DNA of 7,469 bases from an uncultured Rhodospirillaceae bacterium (lineage in GTDB: Bacteria; Pseudomonadota; Alphaproteobacteria; Thalassobaculales; Thalassobaculaceae), in contig CALAHL010000012.1 of NCBI GenBank assembly GCA_937891725.1, positions 1-7,469 of the forward strand, written 5' to 3'. The position numbers and the translations under genes are program-made. Positions 1 through 5,030 of this stretch are shown here, one piece after another; position 1 is the first letter of the stretch, and each line of letters starts with the position of its first letter. The notes below the pieces were generated by a model. It was not told the DNA's origin. It searched no databases and saw only the letters and a program-made list of their open reading frames with translations.

Positions 1-209
1 ACTCGGTGACCGTCAATGATCGCTTCAAAGGGGTTGAACTGATCCGGCGCTATGCCGACCCGGCCAACCGCCGGGAAAGCCTGCAGATCGAGGTCAACCG
101 CGGGATCTACATGGACGAGGCCGCGATCACCCGCAGCGAGCGCTATGGCGCCACCAAGGCCGCCATCACCCGCATGATCCAGGCGCTGCGCGACTACGCT
201 GTCGGCTGA
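1..209 (+). CDS. N-formylglutamate amidohydrolase, C-terminal fragment (5' end outside window)
   Basis: The reading frame is open from the left edge to the TGA at 207-209, so the gene starts before the window. The GTG at position 6 is an internal valine in a continuing frame and not a convincing start. The visible ~68 residues carry the late part of the N-formylglutamate amidohydrolase fold: a VNDRFKG-V-LIRRY stretch, then SLQIEVNRGIYMDE, the conserved strand and NR-x-LYMDE-type motif near the end of the family, then a C-terminal helix. Family members hydrolyse N-formyl-L-glutamate to glutamate and formate in one branch of histidine degradation. Many alphaproteobacterial paralogues outside hut operons have no proven substrate, so no symbol is given. 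The zinc-binding residues lie upstream and cannot be checked. The gene converges on the RidA-like gene across 23 bases (210-232), where no clear terminator hairpin is visible. Confidence 0.85.
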   Translation, partial: SVTVNDRFKGVELIRRYADPANRRESLQIEVNRGIYMDEAAITRSERYGATKAAITRMIQALRDYAVG

Positions 210-232
210 TCTGGTCCTCGACTTTCTTCGCT

Positions 233-646
233 CTAACGGCTGTCGTCGTGTTGGCTCATCCCGCCTGCGTGCAGCTTGGCGGTGACCTCCACCTCGACCC
301 GCATGCGCGCTTCCGCAAGCTCGGCCAGGATGGTGGTGTTGGCGGGCCGCGCCGCCTCGCAGTGCTTCTTGATGATCGGCTTGATACGGTCGAACTCGTC
401 CCGCGTGGCGACGAAGATCCGCACCCGGATCATATGCGAGAGATCCGAGCCCGCCTCTGCCAGCGCCAGTTCGATGTTCCGGAAACAGTTCTCCGCCTGC
501 GCCTCGACATCCTCGGGGATCTCCTTGGTGTCGGGATCGAAGCCGACCGTGCCAGAGACGAACACATAGGGCGGGTCGATCACCGCTCGGGAATACCCCG
601 CCATGTCTTCGAACACCGAGCCGGAGAAGATGCGTTTGCCGATCAT
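233..646 (-). CDS. RidA/YjgF/UK114-superfamily protein lacking the canonical arginine
   Basis: The 137-residue length and pattern match the trimeric Rid superfamily (a chorismate-mutase-like fold). Visible landmarks are YSRAVIDPPYVFVSGTVGFDP (residues 18-38), the helix QAENCFRNIELALAEAGSDL (50-69), the strand RVRIFV (74-79), and the C-terminal PANTTILAEL...VEVEVTAKL (101-125). RidA itself deaminates reactive enamine/imine intermediates, using an arginine in the PARS/PART motif. Here that position is Asn103 (PANTT), so classical deaminase activity is doubtful and a Rid4-7-like subgroup is more likely. The ATG overlaps the stop of tag by four bases (ATGA, 643-646). An AAGGA lies about 11 bases upstream, inside the tag coding end. 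It is the last gene of the operon and ends in TAG. Family is confident; specific activity is unknown. Confidence 0.88.
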   Translation of the reverse strand: MIGKRIFSGSVFEDMAGYSRAVIDPPYVFVSGTVGFDPDTKEIPEDVEAQAENCFRNIELALAEAGSDLSHMIRVRIFVATRDEFDRIKPIIKKHCEAARPANTTILAELAEARMRVEVEVTAKLHAGGMSQHDDSR

Positions 647-1269
647 GTCTGAGTTATTCCTTTCGTGAGCGGGGGACGCGCGAACGCCGCACGCTCAGCC
701 TCACAAATTTCGCGTACCACACAGCCCTCCACATGGTCGTTGACCATGCCTTCCGACTGCATGAAGGCGTACATGGTGGTCGGGCCGACAAAGCTCCAGC
801 CGCGTTTCTTGAGCGCTTTCGACAGGGTCACAGAGGAGGCCGTCTGGGTGATGGCGCGCAGGCTCTCCCAGTCGTGGCGATCCGGGCGTTCCTCCGGTTT
901 CGGCGCAAAGCTCCACAGGAAGGCCGCCAGCGATCCGGCCTCCTCGATCAGGTCCAGCGCCCGGTTGGCATTGTTGATGGTGCTGACGATCTTGCCTCGG
1001 TGTCTGACGATCCCCGCATCGCCGAGCAACCGCTCGATATCCTCGGCGCCGAACCTGGCGACCTGGTGGAAGTCGAACCCGGCGAAAGCCGCCCGGAAAT
1101 TCTCCCGCTTGCGCAGGATGGTCAGCCAGGACAGGCCGGACTGAAACCCCTCCAGACAGATCTTCTCGAACATGTGGATATCGTCGCCGCTCGGTCGCCC
1201 CCACTCTTCATCGTGGTAGGCGACGTAAAGCGGGTCCTCTCCGCACCAGGAACAGCGATCTTCTGCCAT
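643..1269 (-). CDS. tag: DNA-3-methyladenine glycosylase I
   Basis: This is a base excision repair enzyme that removes 3-methyladenine from alkylated DNA, leaving an abasic site. With the ATG at 1269 it has 208 residues. It opens MAEDRCSWCGEDPLYVAYHDEEWG, close to the E. coli Tag N-terminus. The expected zinc site is complete: Cys6, His19, and the late His179/Cys183 pair in NDHVEGC, matching E. coli Cys4, His17, His175 and Cys179. The base-pocket residues are also present: Tyr18, Glu40 in LEGFQSGLSW, and Trp48. It is about 20 residues longer than E. coli Tag, in a C-terminal tail of no obvious motif. A GTG at 1272 is an alternative start, but the ATG is preferred for its spacing from an upstream GAGA and because it gives a TGATG overlap with the dehydrogenase stop. 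It therefore appears translationally coupled to isovaleryl-CoA dehydrogenase, an unusual partner for a repair enzyme. Confidence 0.95.
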   Translation of the reverse strand: MAEDRCSWCGEDPLYVAYHDEEWGRPSGDDIHMFEKICLEGFQSGLSWLTILRKRENFRAAFAGFDFHQVARFGAEDIERLLGDAGIVRHRGKIVSTINNANRALDLIEEAGSLAAFLWSFAPKPEERPDRHDWESLRAITQTASSVTLSKALKKRGWSFVGPTTMYAFMQSEGMVNDHVEGCVVREICEAERAAFARPPLTKGITQT

Positions 1270-2441
1270 CACGCGGTCTCGTTGAACAGTTCGCGGCCGA
1301 TCAGCATGCGGCGGACCTCTGAGGTGCCGGCACCGATCTCATAGAGCTTGGCGTCGCGCAGCAGGCGGCCGGTCGGGTAGTCGTTGGTGTAGCCGTTGCC
1401 GCCCAGGCACTGGATCGCCTCCAGGCACATCCATGTGGCCTTCTCGGCGGCGTAGAGGATCGCGCCTGCGGCGTCCTTGCGGGTCACCTCGCCGCGGTCG
1501 CAGGCCTTGGCAACGGTGTACACATAGGACTTGGTCGCGTTCATGGTGACGTACATGTCGGCCAGCTTGCCCTGCATCAGTTGGAAGGTCCCGATCGGCT
1601 TGCCGAACTGCTCCCGCTCATGGACATAGGGAATCACCACGTCCATGCAGGCCTGCATGATCCCGGTCGGCCCGGCGGCCAAAACCGCGCGCTCGTAGTC
1701 GAGCCCGCTCATCAGTACCTTGACCCCGCCATTGATCTGGCCGAGCACGTTCTCCTCGGGGACCTCCACATCCTCGAACACCAGCTCACCGGTGTCGGAG
1801 CCGCGCATGCCCAGCTTGTCGAGCTTCTGCGCGATCGAGAACCCCTTCATCCCCTTCTCCACCAGGAAGGCGGTGATGCCGTGCTGTATCCTGTCCGGGT
1901 CGGTCTTGGCGTAGACCACGATCACATCGGCGGTCGGCCCGTTGGTGATCCACATCTTGCCGCCGTTCAGGATATAGCGATCCCCCTTCTTGACAGCCTG
2001 GGTCCGCATCGAGACCACATCCGAACCGGCGCCGACCTCGCTCATCGCCAGGGCCCCGACGAAGTCGCCCGAGACCAGCTTGGGCAGGAACCGGCCGCGC
2101 TGCTCATCATTCCCGTTCAGCCGGATCTGGTTCACACAGAGGTTCGAGTGCGCCCCGTAGCTGAGGCCGACCGAAGCCGACGCCCGGCTGATCTCCTCCA
2201 TCGCCACGCAATGCTCCAGATATCCCATTCCGGCACCGCCGAACTCCTCGCCGACGGTGATCCCAAGCACGCCGAGGTCGCCCATCTTCCGCCACAGGTC
2301 GTGGGGGAACGTGTTTTCCCTGTCGATATCGGCGGCCCGCGGCGCAATCTCCTCGCTCGCGAAACTCCGCACGCTGTCCCGCAGCATATCGGCGGTCTCG
2401 CCCAGGTCGAAATTCAGGCTCGGCAGGTCGTTGGGGATCAT
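1269..2441 (-). CDS. liuA: Isovaleryl-CoA dehydrogenase
   Basis: This FAD-dependent acyl-CoA dehydrogenase oxidises isovaleryl-CoA to 3-methylcrotonyl-CoA in leucine degradation, passing electrons to ETF. The protein has 390 residues from the ATG at 2441. It shows the ACAD N-terminal helical domain (about 15-125), signature 1 ALAMSEVGAGSDV (130-142), the middle beta domain (to about 235), and the C-terminal helical domain with signature 2 YEIGAGTSEVRRMLIGR (367-383). Two residues separate it from short/medium-chain enzymes: the catalytic glutamate is at the isovaleryl-type position, Glu250 in GLDYERAVLA, and the MCAD glutamate position is Ala371 in EIGAGTSE. Long stretches, such as FQLMQGKLADMY and CLGGNGYTNDYPTGRLLRDAKLYEI, closely resemble human IVD. 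An upstream ATG at 2477 would overlap the thioesterase by 32 bases. The ATG at 2441 has its own SD and follows that gene's TAA by 4 bases, so it is chosen. Its stop overlaps tag. Confidence 0.96.
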   Translation of the reverse strand: MIPNDLPSLNFDLGETADMLRDSVRSFASEEIAPRAADIDRENTFPHDLWRKMGDLGVLGITVGEEFGGAGMGYLEHCVAMEEISRASASVGLSYGAHSNLCVNQIRLNGNDEQRGRFLPKLVSGDFVGALAMSEVGAGSDVVSMRTQAVKKGDRYILNGGKMWITNGPTADVIVVYAKTDPDRIQHGITAFLVEKGMKGFSIAQKLDKLGMRGSDTGELVFEDVEVPEENVLGQINGGVKVLMSGLDYERAVLAAGPTGIMQACMDVVIPYVHEREQFGKPIGTFQLMQGKLADMYVTMNATKSYVYTVAKACDRGEVTRKDAAGAILYAAEKATWMCLEAIQCLGGNGYTNDYPTGRLLRDAKLYEIGAGTSEVRRMLIGRELFNETA

Positions 2442-2445
2442 CAGG

Positions 2446-2952
2446 TTACCTTTTGGGGTTCGCAGCATGCTTCTCATCCGGCATGTCCTGCATCAGCATG
2501 AGGGTCGCCAGCGCGGTGGCAACAGGTTTTTCAAGCCCATCGATCACCACCGAGACATCGGCCTGGGCCACCACCAGGGTCCGGCCCGGTCGGATCACTC
2601 GGCCGCGCGCAATCAGGATGTCTCCGGCGGCGGGCGACATCAGGTTCAACTTATACTCAACAGTCAGCACCGAGCTGTCGGCGTCGGCCAGCGTGAAAGA
2701 CGCATAGCCGCAGGCATTGTCCGCCAGGGTTCCGACCACGCCACCATGGAAGAAGCCGTGCTGCTGGCTCAACGCCGCCCGATAGGGCAACCGGATCTCA
2801 CAGTTTCCGGGTGTCACTGACGCGATTTCGGCGCCGAGGGTTGCCATGAAGGCCTGCCGCGCGAAACTCTCCCGCACCCGTGTCGCGAAATCCGGATTTG
2901 GAGTTCGGTAGCGGGGATGGGCCAAATCCTCATTGACGTGTGCGTCACTCAT
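2446..2952 (-). CDS. PaaI-family hotdog-fold acyl-CoA thioesterase
   Basis: This is a predicted cytosolic thioesterase that hydrolyses acyl-CoA to free acid and CoA; the substrate is not known. The 168-residue protein carries the PaaI/4HBT core: QQHGFFHGGVVGTLADNACGYASF (residues 63-86), with the conserved HGG at 69-71 and the acidic residue Asp78 on the hot-dog helix. It continues with VLTVEYKLNLMSPAAGD (95-111) and the long strand GRTLVVAQADVSV (123-135). The first ~25 residues (SDAHVNEDLAHPRYRTPNPDF) are a short extension ahead of the domain. The start at 2952 is preferred to the ATG at 2985 because GAGGG sits 6 bases upstream and the ATG overlaps the regulator stop by four bases (ATGA). 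Placed between a LiuR-like regulator and isovaleryl-CoA dehydrogenase, it may act on branched or aromatic acyl-CoAs, perhaps to recover CoA from stalled intermediates; that is inference. Confidence 0.9.
   Translation of the reverse strand: MSDAHVNEDLAHPRYRTPNPDFATRVRESFARQAFMATLGAEIASVTPGNCEIRLPYRAALSQQHGFFHGGVVGTLADNACGYASFTLADADSSVLTVEYKLNLMSPAAGDILIARGRVIRPGRTLVVAQADVSVVIDGLEKPVATALATLMLMQDMPDEKHAANPKR
2449..2454 (-). promoter_or_regulatory. Ribosome binding site of isovaleryl-CoA dehydrogenase
   Basis: AAAAGG on the minus strand ends 7 bases before the ATG at 2441 and straddles the end of the thioesterase gene. It supports the 390-residue start over the 402-residue start at 2477. Confidence 0.7.
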
Positions 2953-3332
2953 TTGGATCCCTCGCCGGAAAGCCGCTCCAGACAATCCCCTTCAAGCCGG
3001 TCGAGCTCATCTTCGATCGCGGTGATGTCGCGCCGCTGCTGTTCCAGCACCGCCCGTCGTTCCCGGATCTTCTGAAGCAGATGCACCAGTTGTGGCCGGT
3101 CCCCGGATCGTGGTGAGTAGAGCTCCAGAACTTCGCGAATTTCCTGGATCGAAAACCCCAAGCTCCGACCACGGTGGATCAACCGAAGCCGGGTCCGGTC
3201 CCGCGCCGAGAACACCCGCGTGCGCCCCCGCCGGGACGGGCTGATCAGGCCCTCCTGCTCGTAGTAGCGGATGGCGCGGGTGGTCAGCCCGAACTCGCGG
3301 GCGAGTTGGGTCATGGAATAGCTCTCGTCCAT
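2949..3332 (-). CDS. MerR-family regulator, LiuR-like
   Basis: This is a DNA-binding transcription factor of 127 residues. The N-terminal winged helix-turn-helix reads YSMTQLAREFGLTTRAIRYYEQEGLISPSRRG (5-36), followed by TRVFSARDRTRLRLIHRGRSLGFSIQEIREVLELY (38-72). A Glu/Arg-rich dimerisation coiled coil (about 80-120) completes it. There is a single cysteine (Cys117), so the cysteine clusters of metal and redox MerR sensors are missing. Short MerR proteins of this type next to isovaleryl-CoA dehydrogenase are usually LiuR, regulator of branched-chain amino acid catabolism in Proteobacteria. Context and sequence fit that, but close MerR relatives are hard to tell apart by eye. The start at 3332 keeps the usual residues before the recognition helix. 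It lacks a clear SD; an internal ATG at 3314 has GAGAG 7 bases upstream and is the main alternative. It is the first gene of the operon and probably regulates it. Confidence 0.85.
   Translation of the reverse strand: MDESYSMTQLAREFGLTTRAIRYYEQEGLISPSRRGRTRVFSARDRTRLRLIHRGRSLGFSIQEIREVLELYSPRSGDRPQLVHLLQKIRERRAVLEQQRRDITAIEDELDRLEGDCLERLSGEGSK
2959..2963 (-). promoter_or_regulatory. Ribosome binding site of the thioesterase gene
   Basis: GAGGG on the minus strand lies 6 bases before the ATG at 2952, inside the 3' end of the regulator gene. It decides between the 168-residue start at 2952 and the longer start at 2985. Confidence 0.65.
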
Positions 3333-3352
3333 TCATGAAGGGTATCCAATAT

Positions 3353-3368
3353 CTGACGCGCACGTCAA
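3353..3368 (-). promoter_or_regulatory. Candidate LiuR operator / promoter of the liu-like operon
   Basis: The minus strand carries TTGACGTGCGCGTCAG, a 16-bp palindrome with two mismatched pairs, 20 bases upstream of the regulator ATG. From memory, LiuR sites are palindromes built on ACGT-type half-sites (TTGACGTnnACGTCAA-like), and this would match at 14 of 16 positions. Its first six bases (TTGACG, 3369-3364 allowing one flanking base) also resemble a -35 element. A weak -10 (TACCCT) follows at 18 bp, putting the transcript start very close to the ATG. The palindrome is seen directly; the regulator assignment is inference. Confidence 0.5.
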
Positions 3369-3382
3369 TTAATGGAGTCCCC

Positions 3383-4972
3383 TTACAATAGAACCAGCGC
3401 CGCCAACCCCAGGAAGGTGAAGAACCCGACCACATCGGTCACGGTGGTCAGGAACACCCCGCTTGATACCGCCGGGTCGACCTTGAACCGGTCGAGACCA
3501 AGCGGGATCAGCGTTCCGGCCAAGCCTGCCACCACCATGTTCACCACCATCGCCGCCGCGATGACCATGGCGATGTCGCCGTCCCTGAACCACACGAACG
3601 ACACTCCCGACACCATCGCCGCGAAGGCCAGCCCATTGATCGAGCCGACCAGCGTCTCCTTCACCACGAATTTCATGGCGTTGCGCGGATCCAGGTCCCG
3701 CATCGCCAGCGCCCGCACCGCCACCGTCAGGGTCTGGGTGCCGGCATTGCCGCCCATCGAGGCCACAATCGGCATCAGCACCGCCAGCGCCACCACCTTC
3801 TCGATGGTCGCCTCGAACAGCCCGATCACCAGAGACGCGCCGATGGCCGTGCCCAGGTTGATGACCAGCCACGGGAACCGCGACTTCGTGGTGTCCCAGA
3901 ACTTGCCGTAGAGATCGACCTCCCGCACACCGGCAAGGGCCAGCAGATCCTCCTCGGCCTCCTCGTCGATCACGTCGACCACGTCGTCGACCGTGATCAC
4001 ACCCAACAGCCGCTCCTCCTCGTCATCGACCACCGGGGCCGCGACCAGACCGTATTGGCGGAACAGCAGGGCCACCTCTTCCTGGTCCATGCTGGCCCGG
4101 ATCTTCCGGAAATTTTTCCGCATGATGTCGGAGACCCGCACCGGCCGCTTGGACCTCAGCAGGTGACTCAAGGCCAGCTCACCCACCGGCCGCCGCTCCG
4201 GGTCGACCACGAAAATGTCGTAGAAATCGTCCGGCAGCGCCCGCACGGTCCGCAGGAAGTCGATCGTCTGCCCGACCGTCCAATGCTGCGGGACCACCAC
4301 CATCTCGCGCTGCATGAGCCGGCCGGCGGAGCTTTCCGGAAAGTTCAGGCCCTGGGTCAGGATCGCCCGGTCCTTGGCCGGCAATGCCGCCAGAATTCGG
4401 TCCTGTTCCTCATCGTCGAGTTCGCCGATCAGCTCGATCGCGTCATCGGAATCCAGCGCCGAAACCACCCGAGTGATCCCGTCCTCGCCCAACAGCTCGA
4501 CGATTTCGTCCCGGACCGTCTCGTCCATATACGGGAAGACATTGGGGTCGAGCGCCTCTCCCGCCGCATGGACCAGCTTGGCCCGATGGTCCTTGTCCAT
4601 CCGCTCGATCAGATCGGCCTGGTCGGCAGGGTGAAGCGGGCGCAGCAGGCGCGGGACAACCTCAAGCCGCCCCTGGTCGAGCGCCCGGGTGATCGCGGCT
4701 TCCAGGCGCGGCGTGAGCCCGTAGAGCGGCTCATCCGCGATCTTGCGTTTGGCGTCCTCGACCTCGGCCTCGAGCTCCTTGATCTTCTGCTTCAGATCTT
4801 TCTTCTTCGGCTTCCGCTTCTTCATCCGAGGTTCGACAGCTACAACCTCATCATGATCATCGAAGGTCTCGCTGTCGTCATAGCCGTATGTCTCCTCAGC
4901 CCATTCTTCGACCCCCGGCGCGTCATCGCGGCCAGTCTCGGCGGGAGGATCCTTCGGTGGGGTATCGGACAT
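3383..4972 (-). CDS. mgtE: MgtE-family magnesium transporter
   Basis: This is an inner-membrane Mg2+ channel/transporter gated by cytosolic Mg2+. The 529-residue protein has the full family order: an MgtE_N superhelical domain (about 90-215, with LHPADQADLIERM), two CBS domains (about 218-335, including LLGVITVDDVVDVI at 322-335), a plug helix near FWDTTKSRFPWL (358-369), and a five-helix membrane domain (about 370-529). The pore signature PIVASMGGNAGTQT is at 401-414. The last membrane region contains DPAVSSGVFLTTVTDVVGFF with Asp513, a position known in the family for ion selection. It is longer than the ~450-residue Thermus protein because of an N-terminal extension: an acidic, disordered-looking stretch (11-45), then a basic KKRKPKKK segment (51-58) and a short coiled coil (59-80). 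The ATG at 4972 has AAAGGG five bases upstream. It lies 58 bases downstream of maeB and 50 bases upstream of the regulator gene, with no obvious terminator on either side. Confidence 0.96.
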   Translation of the reverse strand: MSDTPPKDPPAETGRDDAPGVEEWAEETYGYDDSETFDDHDEVVAVEPRMKKRKPKKKDLKQKIKELEAEVEDAKRKIADEPLYGLTPRLEAAITRALDQGRLEVVPRLLRPLHPADQADLIERMDKDHRAKLVHAAGEALDPNVFPYMDETVRDEIVELLGEDGITRVVSALDSDDAIELIGELDDEEQDRILAALPAKDRAILTQGLNFPESSAGRLMQREMVVVPQHWTVGQTIDFLRTVRALPDDFYDIFVVDPERRPVGELALSHLLRSKRPVRVSDIMRKNFRKIRASMDQEEVALLFRQYGLVAAPVVDDEEERLLGVITVDDVVDVIDEEAEEDLLALAGVREVDLYGKFWDTTKSRFPWLVINLGTAIGASLVIGLFEATIEKVVALAVLMPIVASMGGNAGTQTLTVAVRALAMRDLDPRNAMKFVVKETLVGSINGLAFAAMVSGVSFVWFRDGDIAMVIAAAMVVNMVVAGLAGTLIPLGLDRFKVDPAVSSGVFLTTVTDVVGFFTFLGLAALVLL

Positions 4973-4992
4973 GGAAACCCTTTCCAGGTTTC
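4973..4992 (-). promoter_or_regulatory. mgtE ribosome binding site inside two alternative small hairpins
   Basis: On the minus strand the SD AAAGGG (4983-4978) lies between self-complementary arms. GAAACC (4992-4987) can pair with GGTTTC (4979-4974), while GGAAA (4985-4981) can pair with TTTCC (4977-4973). The two helices share bases and exclude each other; each covers part of the SD region next to the ATG. Pairing is read from sequence only, and the stems are short. Confidence 0.3.
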
Positions 4993-5030
4993 GGGTTCTC
5001 GACAGAGTGCACTTTCCGTCGTCGTTCGCG

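Noticed and set aside
210..232. Possible bidirectional terminator between the converging genes
   Set aside because: The 23 bases show no convincing inverted repeat followed by a T run on either strand.
1581..2501. Long + strand open frame of 306 residues opposite isovaleryl-CoA dehydrogenase
   Set aside because: It is the antisense shadow of a well-supported gene in GC-rich DNA. Its translation is rich in His, Asp, Pro and Arg and has no recognisable domain.
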